The notes: generated from the letters alone by a model not told the origin. 41,567 nt of DNA from Clostridia bacterium (GCA_017379935.1 JAFNVC010000004.1:1-41567); one strand, 5' to 3'. Positions 17,196 to 27,217 are shown, numbered from the stretch's first letter. Made by a program: numbers and translations.

Positions 17196-20100
17196 ATGAA
17201 ACAATCTAAAAGACTGTTGTCCGTGCTTCTTGCGATGCTGATGCTGGTTTCAGTATTCACCGTCGGCGCAAGCGCGTACAAGACAAACTATGAGAGACCT
17301 GCGGGTTATGACACAATCAATACCCCGTATTTCTCAAATGACCAGGCAGCTTCGGCTTTGCTCGACTTCCTTGACGACGACCTTCTTTCAGGTCTTGACG
17401 TTAACGAAGAAATCGTTGGTATTGAGATTAAGATTTACTCCCTTGACTCTCTTTTCGACTCAGTTAACAACATCACATCCAGTGCCCTTTACGGTATCGC
17501 TACGATTCTTGACCTCGGTGATATCGAGGATTGTGATTGGACTATTCCTGAGGATGAGAACTTCCGCCGTCGTTCACCTAACCTGAGCGACCTTCAGTTC
17601 TTCAGAAAATTCCTTGAGTTCGTATCAGTTAACTCTGATCCGCTTTATAAGCTCATCGGTAACGACCTTGACCTCGGTCTTATCGGTAATTTCGTTAACC
17701 TCAGCGAAATGATCCCGATGCTCGACGACCTTCACGGCTTCCTTACATATACTATCTATAATCTTCTTATAGATCCCGATATGCTTGAGGAAAACTATGA
17801 TAAAGCAGGCTCAAATCTTGACGCTATTGTTAACGATTTCCTCCAGAATCGTATGATGTCATTTATCTGCGACCTTACTGCAGATGCAGAGACAGGTGAG
17901 AATGTAATCGCTGATTTCCTCGGTCTTGAGACAAATCCCGACGGTACTCTTGCAGAGGAAATGGGACTTCTCGGTCTCTGCCCGTCACTTAGTGCTGACG
18001 AGGTAGATATCACAAAGGCATCAATCTATGATTTCGCAAAGGATATCTTTTCAGCACTTATTGATGACGTTGTTATTCCCTTTGCAGGTACACTTCTCAT
18101 CGACCTTCTCGGTATTCCTGTTGATGATCCGACAGCAGAGGAAATGTCCTATGTTGATATGGTTATCAACCTCTTCGTTACTTATGAGACAGTAGGTCTT
18201 CCCGAGACTGCATCAGCTGCAGAGATTATGGAAGCCTTCCTTACAATGGTAGGCTGCCCGAATCCGTCAGCTCCGAACAACCTCGACAAGATCAACTACG
18301 GTCTTGAGTACGTTCTTAAGGAAGGTATCACAAGCTACGTTTATCTTCAGGATGACGGCAACGGCGGCAGATACCTCACAGTTGCTCCTGACCTTATGGC
18401 TCAGCTCGGTGACCTTCTTAAGGGTGTTCTCCCCATTCTCCCGACACTTATTTCTGACTTCCCCGTTCTTTCAGAGGAAGACAGCGCATACCTTGATACA
18501 GCATCAGAGGAGCAGGTATTTGCATTCCTTGCAAAGTTCCTTCTCGAGGCATTTGTTGACGGCTTCTACTTCCCCGACAACTGCGATACCATCAAGTCGC
18601 TTGCAACATATACACTCATCAACATCGCTGCTGAGGTTATTCCTTCAGTTGACTTCGAGGCTATGATTGAGCGCGGTGAGCTTATTCCTGACTCAATGCA
18701 GTGTCTTGATGTTCTTGCAGCAGTTCTCAGACATTATATCATTAAGCAGTTGGGTTACAAGCCCGGTAACGTAGAACCTGCATATCAGGCACTTCTTGAC
18801 AACCCCACACCGACACTTGACGAGCTCCTTAACGGTGTCTTCGATCAGCTTCTCGGTCAGTATGCTGTTCTCTTCAACCTCTATCCGAACGATTCCTATA
18901 AGACAGAGGCTAATATGAACAGCCCGTGGTATAAGCTTTATATGACAATTGGCCAGGTTATTCCTCTTACAAACGTATTCTACGGCGTTGAGGATAGCCA
19001 GTACGGTATGGAGAACCTTTTCATTGACAGTATTATCGGTAATATCCTTGAGTTCGATATCAACGGACTTCTCAGCATTATCGGTAGAAGACCTGCAGGC
19101 GAGTCTGAGCTTGATAAGCCGCTTTCACAGGCACTTGTTAACCTTATCGCACGTGTTCTTAACGGTCTTGTTCGTTGCCCGACAGAGAAGGATTCACTTT
19201 CAAAGCTTAACGACAACGCATATCAGCTCAGCCTTGTTGTACCCTACGCTTATACAACTCTCGATGAGCTTCTTATCGAAAGAAATACAACTGATACAGG
19301 TGCTTCATATCCCGCAAGATATAACAGCAACGCTGCTCTTAACGGCACAGGTCTCCAGCACACAGCTCAGAAGCTTCTTGAGTACCTCATCAATCTTACT
19401 GATGCAGATGCACTCTTCGGCAAGTCAACAGACCTCGTTGCAACACTTATCGGCATCATCGACCTCGACACCTTCGATTATATGAAGGTTCACTATGAGG
19501 ATGAGCTTGCAAACAATCCGGGAATGTCTTACACAATCAAGGAGCTCAGAGCTCTCTATGAGGAGCGTAAGATTCCTGATAACGGAACACGTAAGTATTA
19601 TGACGAAGCTTATGCTTATATGACAGATGTTGACTATGATATCTGGGCATTTAGTGCTTATGAGGATGCACTTGATCATGCAGCAAGCATTATCAATGCT
19701 TATGATGCTTACGAGGCAGATCCCGATGTCAACGAGGCTCCTGCACGTTCGGATATCACTTATGCATACTTCACACTTGCACATACTTACCAGGATGTAT
19801 TGCTCTACTATCCGACAACAGCTGACAACTATCAGCTCAACAAGATTTACCAGAAGGCTCTTGCAGGTAACTACTCTAACGAAGGCGAAATCTACACAAG
19901 ACGTACATGGGATGCTTACGAAAAGGCATTTGCGTTTGCTCAGAAGGTAATGAACGAGTACGCAAGCTATGCAGCATCAGGTACACTCGGCGATTACCCG
20001 CAGTCTAAGGTCAATATGGCCCGTGCACAGCTTCGTGACGCTATGAACGGTCTTAAGCCGAACAAGGGTGACGCTGACTATTCAGAGCTTATAAATCAGC

Positions 20101-20849
20101 TCGATCGTATCACTTATCTTTCAGACCCGAAGCTCTTCTCCGACGAAACTGTTAACGCTGTTGTTGACGAGTACATTGAGGCATTTTTGTTCAACGGCGA
20201 GATTCCGTACGATATCGACAGCCAGATCATCGTTGACGGTGTTGCCGAAAGACTTCGTAACGCTATCGACGGACTTGAGGCTATTCCGGTTCTTGAGTAT
20301 TACGATCCGTCATTGAACTGCACTGACAATGAGTTCAGATACACTTTCGGCTATGAAGAAGGCTTCTATCCTCCGGAGGAAGCAGAGATGTGGGGCGATG
20401 ACTTCTACTTCTTCTACTCTATTTATTACGGATATCCGACAGCTGGTGAATCAATGACCTTCGAGCCGACAGAGGCAGGTAACGGTACAGGCTCAAAGAT
20501 CAGCATCGTTTCTGACCATGACTATGACGGCGATTACGATATCGATACTCAGTACACAATGATCGTCTTCGGTGATATCACCGGTGACTCTTTCATTGAC
20601 GGTCAGGACGCTGTTCTTATGAGAGCTTACGCTGCTTCAATGCTTCGTACAGGTAAGTCAACACACCACATCCTTTATGCAGGTGATATTGACTTCAACG
20701 GTACAATCGGTGCAGGTGATGCTGCAATCACTGAGCAGGCAGGTCTTAAGAAGACAACTGTTAACCAGCTCCCCGAGCAGTACACAAACAAGCAGTTCAC
20801 ATTCATTGATCTTATCAGCGAGAAAATGGCTCAGCAGGCTTCTGAATAA
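17196..20849 (+). CDS. Large secreted protein with C-terminal dockerin-like module
   Basis: 1217 residues; GGAGGT at 17182-17187 supports the start. Residues 1-27 are a clear signal peptide ending V-G-A-S-A. The bulk (about 30-800) is acidic, Leu/Asp-rich and helical, with many D-L-L and L-I-D-L patterns; I recognise no family. About 800-1090 is Tyr/Ala-rich helical sequence resembling FIVAR-type stalk repeats (A-R-A-Q-L-R-D-A-M-N-G-L, E-R-L-R-N-A-I-D-G-L). From about 1100 there is a short beta module with G-T-G-S-K, then a dockerin-like pair: G-D-I-T-G-D-S-F-I-D-G-Q-D (near 1124) and G-D-I-D-F-N-G-T-I-G-A-G-D. The first half keeps all Ca-ligand positions; the second is divergent (N at 5, G at 9). 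Probably exported and docked to a cohesin on the surface. Codon use suggests high expression. Function unknown. Confidence 0.85.
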   Translation: MKQSKRLLSVLLAMLMLVSVFTVGASAYKTNYERPAGYDTINTPYFSNDQAASALLDFLDDDLLSGLDVNEEIVGIEIKIYSLDSLFDSVNNITSSALYGIATILDLGDIEDCDWTIPEDENFRRRSPNLSDLQFFRKFLEFVSVNSDPLYKLIGNDLDLGLIGNFVNLSEMIPMLDDLHGFLTYTIYNLLIDPDMLEENYDKAGSNLDAIVNDFLQNRMMSFICDLTADAETGENVIADFLGLETNPDGTLAEEMGLLGLCPSLSADEVDITKASIYDFAKDIFSALIDDVVIPFAGTLLIDLLGIPVDDPTAEEMSYVDMVINLFVTYETVGLPETASAAEIMEAFLTMVGCPNPSAPNNLDKINYGLEYVLKEGITSYVYLQDDGNGGRYLTVAPDLMAQLGDLLKGVLPILPTLISDFPVLSEEDSAYLDTASEEQVFAFLAKFLLEAFVDGFYFPDNCDTIKSLATYTLINIAAEVIPSVDFEAMIERGELIPDSMQCLDVLAAVLRHYIIKQLGYKPGNVEPAYQALLDNPTPTLDELLNGVFDQLLGQYAVLFNLYPNDSYKTEANMNSPWYKLYMTIGQVIPLTNVFYGVEDSQYGMENLFIDSIIGNILEFDINGLLSIIGRRPAGESELDKPLSQALVNLIARVLNGLVRCPTEKDSLSKLNDNAYQLSLVVPYAYTTLDELLIERNTTDTGASYPARYNSNAALNGTGLQHTAQKLLEYLINLTDADALFGKSTDLVATLIGIIDLDTFDYMKVHYEDELANNPGMSYTIKELRALYEERKIPDNGTRKYYDEAYAYMTDVDYDIWAFSAYEDALDHAASIINAYDAYEADPDVNEAPARSDITYAYFTLAHTYQDVLLYYPTTADNYQLNKIYQKALAGNYSNEGEIYTRRTWDAYEKAFAFAQKVMNEYASYAASGTLGDYPQSKVNMARAQLRDAMNGLKPNKGDADYSELINQLDRITYLSDPKLFSDETVNAVVDEYIEAFLFNGEIPYDIDSQIIVDGVAERLRNAIDGLEAIPVLEYYDPSLNCTDNEFRYTFGYEEGFYPPEEAEMWGDDFYFFYSIYYGYPTAGESMTFEPTEAGNGTGSKISIVSDHDYDGDYDIDTQYTMIVFGDITGDSFIDGQDAVLMRAYAASMLRTGKSTHHILYAGDIDFNGTIGAGDAAITEQAGLKKTTVNQLPEQYTNKQFTFIDLISEKMAQQASE

Positions 20850-20868
20850 TTTGTAGCTAAATAAATCT

Positions 20869-20902
20869 TCACCGATGTGCTTCGGCACATCGGTGATTTT
20901 TT
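20869..20902 (+). terminator. Intrinsic terminator after the first dockerin gene
   Basis: A perfect 12-bp stem (20869-20880 with 20885-20896) with a stable TTCG tetraloop, followed by TTTTTT. Confidence 0.95.
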
Positions 20903-20955
20903 CGTTTTGTGCATTTTAAACATCCGTTTACATTTATATTCTACATCGAATCGGT

Positions 20956-20984
20956 TTGACTTGCACCTTACATTGTGATAAAAT
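20956..20984 (+). promoter_or_regulatory. Sigma-A promoter for the repeat-stalk dockerin gene
   Basis: TTGACT at 20956-20961, a 17-base spacer and TAAAAT at 20979-20984. The start codon is 55 bases downstream. Confidence 0.78.
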
Positions 20985-21039
20985 ACATATGTATAAGTAT
21001 AAACTAGGTAAATTATAATTGATTCTGGTGGTGTAGTGT

Positions 21040-24000
21040 ATGAAAAACATTAAAAGGCTTGCAAGTCTGATTATTGCTTTCGCATTGATTATGACATCTC
21101 TGCCGTTCACAATAACAACTGCCTCGGCAGCTCCGGATATTTCGGCAAACTCTTCGCTTGCAATCAGACGACCGATGGCTATTGTAAATGTAACGGATGT
21201 CACGAGAGTTGCCTATGCGGTTAATTCAATGCGTTCTCCCTCGGGCAGTAATTCGGTCATCGTCAAAGCAACTCCGTCAGGTATACCTGAGCTGGGAGGT
21301 GCGTTTGCATCATCAATCGCTTATGCCGGTGAAACTCCTGTTGCTACACAGATTGCCTTTACTCCCGGCGTTGAGCTTTCCGAGGCACCTAAGATTTCGT
21401 GTAACAACACTACTGTTACCATAAGTGATTATTCATATTCCAACGGTACTTATATCTGGTCCGTGCTCGGCGGTACGGCAACTGTCGGTACAACTCTTCT
21501 CTTTTCGGTTTCATATACTTACACCGATTACAATCAGATTACCGGCAAGGAATACAAGCGTCTTTACGAAACGCACGGAACTTCTTATGTAGAGGCTATT
21601 TCGGTTCCGTCGGGTCTTTATTCATACAAGAGAACCTATGAGGATTTCTTTTTCGGTCAGAGTAACAAGAATAAGTCCTACCTTGCCACATATATTCTCG
21701 GCTCGAATACATACGGCTCCTTCTATGACGGAGGAACGGGTACGGGCAGCATTGATTTTGAAAGCACGGGCTCAGCACCCGGTTGGACAACATCATACGG
21801 TATGATGAAAAACTTCGACGGCCACAGCGCCAACAGAGATCTCAATGTCGGTTATGCGGCAGACTACAACAGACCGCTTTCATATGTCTATTTTGACAGA
21901 AGTATCCATTCAACGCTTTCTGACCTTAATCTCCGTCTTGTAGCCTCGATTGTCCAGCATTCTGATGTTGAGGCGGAAAGAGTAACGGTTACCCTTCGCA
22001 ATACCTACGCGAATCTCGGCATAACCGGAACCTATTCGGGAGATTCGGATGACGGCGAGCCGTTCAATCACGGTACAGCTGTTTCACAGCTCGGAATGTC
22101 GGGTTACTCGGGTTCAATTTATAATCCGGGTGAAGCCTTCCCGATATACTTTACCGGTACAGGTCCGAGCGATGCTGTCGGCACATACGATTACACCGTA
22201 ACGGCTAAATATAAGACCTCTGCACAGTGGAATGAGGTTTTTGTCGGCCACTCACACAGTCTGGAGATTATTGTCTGTGATAAGGGTGCGTTGAGAACTC
22301 TCGTTGAAGGTATCCGCGGCACCGATCCGTCGGTAATCACAACGGATATCGGCATTGATGAATTCAAGGGCTATAATCCGCAGTCATGGTATTATTCTGC
22401 AGGCTGGGAAAATTTCTTCAATGCATACAAGGCAGCTACATCATGTCTTAATAAGCCGAACGCATCTCAGTCAGAGATTGACGAAAAATATACCGCTCTG
22501 CGTGATGCATATAATTCCCTTGTAATGAGAACTGCAGACTATTCCGTGACATCGACTTATTATAATCAGGCAATTTCCAAAAACCGTAACAACTATACAT
22601 TGTCTTCGTGGGCTAAGGTGCAGAATATTCTTGATAATTATATTGAAAATATCAGCTCTATCTATCAGCCGGCAGCCGATAAGCTCGGTCTGGATCTCAA
22701 GGCTGCGATGGATGCACTCGAAGAGGCGCAGGCCGACTATTCCTTGTTTAACAGACATCTCGGCACCATTAACAATCTTATTAAAAACTGTCCGATCACC
22801 TATGGCCGTCCGGTAGAGGATTGCTATAATAACTGGGATAAGCTGGTGTCAGTTCTTGTCAAGTCAGGCTGTGTTTATGATGAGCTTGACGGATTCGTTG
22901 TTGCTGAGCCCTTGCTCATAAGTGATCAGGCTACGGTAAACGGCTATGTTATTCTTCTTGAAAGAGCACTTGATGCAATCACTCTCAAGGCTGCTGACTT
23001 TACCCGCGCGGCGCAGTCGGAGGCGGCATATAAGAGAGTTGAGCTCTCGCATCTTGTTGAAGACAGTGCGGCACAGCTTACCGCTGCTTATAATGAGCTT
23101 GTCGCTCTGAAGGGTAAGGATCTTTCATATCAGAAAAAAATCGATGAAGCGACCGCTAAGCTTGACGATATACTTAACAGACTTGTTTATAAGCCGGCGG
23201 ATACGAATGCAGCTTATGATGTTCTTGCTGTGGCATACGGACTTGACCGTTCAATCTATGACGATCTGTCTGCAGTTGATGCCGCTGTAAGCAACCTTGA
23301 AGCAAAGCTCGATTTGGATATCCGATATCAGAATGATATCAACCGTGCTGTTTCCGCCCTTGACTCGGCAATTAACAGCCTTCTTAAGAATGCGGCTGAT
23401 TATTCGATTGTCGATGATGCGATCGCCGCGGTTCAGGAGCATGAAAAGGAGATTGCTGAAAGCTACGCTGCTTACGGCTTCACGGCAGAAACCTTCTATT
23501 CCAACTGGTCAAAAGTTCAAGCTGCGATACAGAGTGTTGTCCGCGGTCTCGACTTTACTTATCAGGAAACCGTCAATGCTTATGCAGCGGATATTCTTTC
23601 AGCTCTCACCTCATTGACAGAAAACACAGCAGATTATACACGCGTAAGGGAGCTTCAGGACGAGGCTTACGGTATTGTTCAGTCAGGCTCAGGCCTTTAT
23701 ACTGAAGCGAGCCTTGATAATCTTACAATAGTATACGCTTCCGTTATCAATAATAAGCCGATTAGTGAGCAGGCGACGGTCGACTCTTATGCAGATTCAA
23801 TACAGACGGCTATTGATGAGCTTGAGTATCTTTCTGCTGACTATTCCAAGGTTGCGGAACAGCTTGCGCTTGCACAGGCTGAGTTGGAGCGTGACGAAGC
23901 ATATTCACAGGCTCACCCGGGATATACATATTATACTCCTGATTCGCTTTCACAGCTTAATGTTGCAATTGCAGCTGTTGTAGACGGACTTGATATCAGA

Positions 24001-25335
24001 TATCAGTCAGAGGTTAACGGCTATGCGTCAACGATCGCTGAAGCAATCATTGCGCTTGAATGTGCACCTGCCGATTACACTCAGGTTGACCTCAAGCTTC
24101 TCGAAATACCCGAAGACCTTTCCTTGTATACATCACTTTCAGTTGCAACACTCAATGCAACTGTAAAAACAATCAACCGCACATATACCGCGGATAAACA
24201 GTCGACTGTTGACCGTTATGTAACAACTATCGGCAATGCAATCAAATCCCTTAAGTATAAGTCGGGCGATTATACGGCAGTTAATGCGGCGCTTGCGAAG
24301 GTTCCGTCTGATTCTTCACCGTATACGCAGGACAGCTGGAATTACCTTCAGGAGCAGATTTCTGCGGTAGTTTACGGTCTGGATGTTACTCACCAGAGTG
24401 AAATTGATGTCTACGCGCTCGCAATTGAGCAGGCGATCGAATTCCTTGTGCTCAATAAGGCTGACTATACCGATGTAGAGAATGCGATTGCGCGGGCGAG
24501 AGCCGAAATTGCTACAGGCAGATACACAGCCGAAAGTGTAGCACTTCTTGAACAGGCAATTAGCGCAGTTGTTTATGATTTACCGCTCGATAAGCAGTCT
24601 GAGGTTCAGCAATTTGCCGATGATATAGTTAATCTGACCAATGAACTTAAGTTAATTTTGGCAGATTATACAGAACTTCAAAAAATTCTGGATTTGCTTG
24701 ACAATTCGTCTTCAGAGATTTATACTAATACATATAAGAATTTCAATGAGGTAATGTCCCTTATTGTTTCTTATAGAGAAAATACAGTGTCCAAGAATAT
24801 GGAGCTTCCGCTCGATTCACAGGCACTGGTCGACGAAATGACAGCCACTCTTCAGGGCTATATCGACTCACTCGAGCCGCTCGTCGAACGCTTTGAGCTT
24901 AAAAGCACAGCGAAGGTCAAAACTCAGGGCGGCGTGAACTACATCTACGGTCTCCAGACCAACCTTACAAAGGTGAAATTCCAGAGCACCTATGTTGACT
25001 ATGAGGGTGTAAAGCTCGAATACGAAATGACAACTTCACGTTATCTCGGCACAGGCTCTAAGGTAATCGTCAGGTCTGAGTCAGGTAACCTCATCGCAGA
25101 GTACATAATTATCATTTATGGTGATGTGGACGGCAGTGCGACGATTAATTCCAAGGATTCACTCAAAATTGCTGATTCTCTTATCGGAGGAGCAGTGCTT
25201 ACGGGTGCGTCAAAGATGGCAGCTAATGTTGAGGGCACAAGAGTGAAGATTAATGACAAGGATATTGCTGTCATTAATTCAGTTGTGGCGGATGCAACAA
25301 CTATTGATCAGGTAACAGGTAAGACTGTAAATTAA
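21040..25335 (+). CDS. Secreted stalk protein with about 11 FIVAR-like repeats and C-terminal dockerin-like module
   Basis: 1431 residues. Signal peptide 1-30 (T-T-A-S-A-A). The ribosome site is weak (GGTGGT). About 35-430 is a beta-rich head I do not recognise, with many Tyr, Ser and Gly. From about 498 to 1280 there are about 11 helical repeats of 60-85 residues. Each begins near A-D-Y-[ST]-x-V and runs through Y-T-x-x-S, A-I-x-A-V-V-x-G-L-D and Q-S-E-V-x-x-Y-A to A-I-x-x-L. This matches the general look of FIVAR-type repeats, which form long rods on Gram-positive surfaces. About 1285-1360 is a beta module with L-G-T-G-S-K-V. The end is dockerin-like: G-D-V-D-G-S-A-T-I-N-S-K-D (near 1361) and a degenerate second half (N-V-E-G-T-R-V-K-I-N-D-K-D). 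Probably a surface adhesin or spacer. The following cohesin-like gene starts 53 bases later with no clear terminator between. Confidence 0.85.
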   Translation: MKNIKRLASLIIAFALIMTSLPFTITTASAAPDISANSSLAIRRPMAIVNVTDVTRVAYAVNSMRSPSGSNSVIVKATPSGIPELGGAFASSIAYAGETPVATQIAFTPGVELSEAPKISCNNTTVTISDYSYSNGTYIWSVLGGTATVGTTLLFSVSYTYTDYNQITGKEYKRLYETHGTSYVEAISVPSGLYSYKRTYEDFFFGQSNKNKSYLATYILGSNTYGSFYDGGTGTGSIDFESTGSAPGWTTSYGMMKNFDGHSANRDLNVGYAADYNRPLSYVYFDRSIHSTLSDLNLRLVASIVQHSDVEAERVTVTLRNTYANLGITGTYSGDSDDGEPFNHGTAVSQLGMSGYSGSIYNPGEAFPIYFTGTGPSDAVGTYDYTVTAKYKTSAQWNEVFVGHSHSLEIIVCDKGALRTLVEGIRGTDPSVITTDIGIDEFKGYNPQSWYYSAGWENFFNAYKAATSCLNKPNASQSEIDEKYTALRDAYNSLVMRTADYSVTSTYYNQAISKNRNNYTLSSWAKVQNILDNYIENISSIYQPAADKLGLDLKAAMDALEEAQADYSLFNRHLGTINNLIKNCPITYGRPVEDCYNNWDKLVSVLVKSGCVYDELDGFVVAEPLLISDQATVNGYVILLERALDAITLKAADFTRAAQSEAAYKRVELSHLVEDSAAQLTAAYNELVALKGKDLSYQKKIDEATAKLDDILNRLVYKPADTNAAYDVLAVAYGLDRSIYDDLSAVDAAVSNLEAKLDLDIRYQNDINRAVSALDSAINSLLKNAADYSIVDDAIAAVQEHEKEIAESYAAYGFTAETFYSNWSKVQAAIQSVVRGLDFTYQETVNAYAADILSALTSLTENTADYTRVRELQDEAYGIVQSGSGLYTEASLDNLTIVYASVINNKPISEQATVDSYADSIQTAIDELEYLSADYSKVAEQLALAQAELERDEAYSQAHPGYTYYTPDSLSQLNVAIAAVVDGLDIRYQSEVNGYASTIAEAIIALECAPADYTQVDLKLLEIPEDLSLYTSLSVATLNATVKTINRTYTADKQSTVDRYVTTIGNAIKSLKYKSGDYTAVNAALAKVPSDSSPYTQDSWNYLQEQISAVVYGLDVTHQSEIDVYALAIEQAIEFLVLNKADYTDVENAIARARAEIATGRYTAESVALLEQAISAVVYDLPLDKQSEVQQFADDIVNLTNELKLILADYTELQKILDLLDNSSSEIYTNTYKNFNEVMSLIVSYRENTVSKNMELPLDSQALVDEMTATLQGYIDSLEPLVERFELKSTAKVKTQGGVNYIYGLQTNLTKVKFQSTYVDYEGVKLEYEMTTSRYLGTGSKVIVRSESGNLIAEYIIIIYGDVDGSATINSKDSLKIADSLIGGAVLTGASKMAANVEGTRVKINDKDIAVINSVVADATTIDQVTGKTVN
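22531..24885 (+). repeat. Coding tandem repeats (FIVAR-like rods, about 11 units)
   Basis: Protein-level units starting with the A-D-Y/F-[ST] motif occur from about 22531 (T-A-D-Y-S-V) to about 24661 (L-A-D-Y-T-E). Spacing is about 180-260 bases. The DNA copies are strongly diverged from each other, so this is an old array and not a recent slippage product. Confidence 0.75.
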
Positions 25336-25342
25336 CGGCTTT

Positions 25343-25360
25343 AATCCATTCCAATGGATT
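25343..25360. promoter_or_regulatory. Short palindrome between the stalk gene and the cohesin-like gene
   Basis: AATCCATT and AATGGATT face each other with a 2-base centre. A T-rich stretch follows after 12 bases. It may be a weak terminator, a processing site or an operator. No good promoter is visible here, so the next gene may be read from upstream. Confidence 0.35.
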
Positions 25361-25388
25361 TAAGATATAATTTTTAGGAGGAAATATT

Positions 25389-27128
25389 ATGGCAAAGAAA
25401 CTTTTATGCATCGTTCTTTCAGTTGCTATGCTTCTTGGTATGTTTGCTGTTGCGGTTTCAGCTGGTAATTGTTATGATTACACTCGTGAAGAAGCTGAAG
25501 CTCTGATTGCAGAACAGGATTGGTATGTAGATTACGAAGAAGACGTTGATTGGAAAGACGAAATCGACAGAAGATGGCTTACAGGTACAAAAGAATATGA
25601 TGGTAGTTCACCTGTAGCAGCACCTCAGGATGTTCTTGAGTACAACCTTTTCTTCTGGGCAGACGAAATCATTGAAGCTTACAATTCAGCAGCTTCAAAC
25701 GAGGATTACTGGAACCTCTACAACAAGATGGCTACTCCGGAAATCCTTGACTACACTTATGTAGACGGTGACGAGACAGTTACAGAATGTGACATTCTTT
25801 ACGATTATGCTTATGAGTATCGTGAGGAATCAAAGGCTGTTTTTGAGCTTGATCTTCAGACAGATGCTGAGTATGTTAAGGCTGGCGATGTTGTTACTGT
25901 TGAGGGTTATGCAACATCCAACTTCCTTACAAGTGTTGTAAGAGGTGGCTTCTACTATGACAAAGCTTCTCTCGATCCGATCAGCTTTGATTTTAACACA
26001 GAACTTGATCCCGGTTGGATTTATCTTGGTACAACATTTGATCAGGGCATTACTAAAGATGAAGATGGTAATGTTACCAACGATCGTAGAGATGATTATT
26101 GGCCCGCTGATATGTACACTCCCGAAAACCTTGAAAAGTACGGCATTTTGGGCTTTGCTTTTTCATCGGATCAATCTAAGAACGTAGGCACATATAATCA
26201 TGCTAGACAGTTCGAAAATGAGCTTGTATTCACAGCTACTTTTGAGGTTAAAGCTGATGTTGCTGACGGCGCAGAAATCGAGTTTTTCCTTCCGGAAGGT
26301 TGCGTTTCAACTGTAGATGATTTGGGTGCTTCTGAGTACGGCGACGGTGAAGATGCTGCGACATGGTCATTTGTTCGTTGTGATTATGTTGGTCTTACAA
26401 AAGATACAATTGACAGACAGGCGGATTACAACTCGTTCTGCGACCAGACTGTCGTTGTTAATCCGGTGAAACTTATCGCAGGCGAAGAGCCCGCTCCTGC
26501 AGTTAAGGGCGAAATCGTTGACGTTTACTTAAGCGAAGCTTATGTTGGCGATGTAACAGAAGTTGATATCGAAGTAACAGGTTCTCCCGAAGCTCTTCAC
26601 TTTATGGAAGCTGACGGCGGATATAAGAGAGTTGCTCGTGAGACTGCAACTATCATAGAGTTCAACGGCAACGAATTGTGGACAGTTGATCTCTTCGTAG
26701 CAGATGAACTCTTGGAGTACACAGTATATGCTGATTACGGTGAGCTTGGTTCAACAGACGGTAAAGAATTCGTAATCGTAGGTCAGCTTAGAAAGGATCT
26801 TTCAATCCACTCAATCGAGATTCCCGATATGTATCCGGATGCTCAGAACGGCGGTATGATCATCGCTGGTAAGCATGACATCATCATCAAGACAAGCACA
26901 GATGTAGTTAAGGTTCAGTTCTATGCAGAGGACGGCACAACTTACACATACACCTCATGGTCAGGTGCAGGTAAGATGCCTTATGAAGATATCGACGGCG
27001 AGCGCGTATGGACAATCAGCCACGCTTTCGGCCCCTTCGGTTATCAGTCTCTCGTTATCAGAACACGTGCTGAGTCAACATTCTTTGCTTCAACCGGTTC
27101 TACACTTGATGCAACTGTTGTTTACTAA
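25389..27128 (+). CDS. Secreted protein with cohesin-like domain and C-terminal tandem beta module
   Basis: 579 residues with a clear signal peptide (1-25, V-A-V-S-A) and AGGAGG ahead of the start. Residues 27-150 are acidic and helical, with many Trp, Tyr and Asp. Residues about 154-345 look like a cohesin-type beta sandwich: K-A-G-D-V-V-T-V-E-G-Y, then G-F-Y-Y-D at 204-208, G-I-L-G-F-A-F-S, and L-V-F-T-A-T-F-E-V-K, with an unusually long insert. About 375-579 holds two beta modules, the first with A-L-H-F-M-E-A-D-G-G, the second with K-V-Q-F-Y-A-E-D-G-T-T-Y. Both resemble the tandem at the C-terminus of the giant protein at 6079. There is no dockerin, LPXTG or SLH. It could be a receptor for nearby dockerins (inference). 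Another reading is an unrelated Ig-like surface protein. A terminator follows. Confidence 0.72.
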   Translation: MAKKLLCIVLSVAMLLGMFAVAVSAGNCYDYTREEAEALIAEQDWYVDYEEDVDWKDEIDRRWLTGTKEYDGSSPVAAPQDVLEYNLFFWADEIIEAYNSAASNEDYWNLYNKMATPEILDYTYVDGDETVTECDILYDYAYEYREESKAVFELDLQTDAEYVKAGDVVTVEGYATSNFLTSVVRGGFYYDKASLDPISFDFNTELDPGWIYLGTTFDQGITKDEDGNVTNDRRDDYWPADMYTPENLEKYGILGFAFSSDQSKNVGTYNHARQFENELVFTATFEVKADVADGAEIEFFLPEGCVSTVDDLGASEYGDGEDAATWSFVRCDYVGLTKDTIDRQADYNSFCDQTVVVNPVKLIAGEEPAPAVKGEIVDVYLSEAYVGDVTEVDIEVTGSPEALHFMEADGGYKRVARETATIIEFNGNELWTVDLFVADELLEYTVYADYGELGSTDGKEFVIVGQLRKDLSIHSIEIPDMYPDAQNGGMIIAGKHDIIIKTSTDVVKVQFYAEDGTTYTYTSWSGAGKMPYEDIDGERVWTISHAFGPFGYQSLVIRTRAESTFFASTGSTLDATVVY

Positions 27129-27170
27129 TATCAATTACTAAGCATTAGAATTGCATAATATTTTTTCTTG

Positions 27171-27202
27171 GCCCCGTGTTAACTCACGGGGCTTTGATTT
27201 TT
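27171..27202 (+). terminator. Intrinsic terminator after the cohesin-like gene
   Basis: A GC-rich 8-bp stem (GCCCCGTG 27171-27178 with CACGGGGC 27185-27192), a 6-base loop and a T-rich tail. Confidence 0.9.
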
Positions 27203-27217
27203 GTGTAAGCGCTCTTA

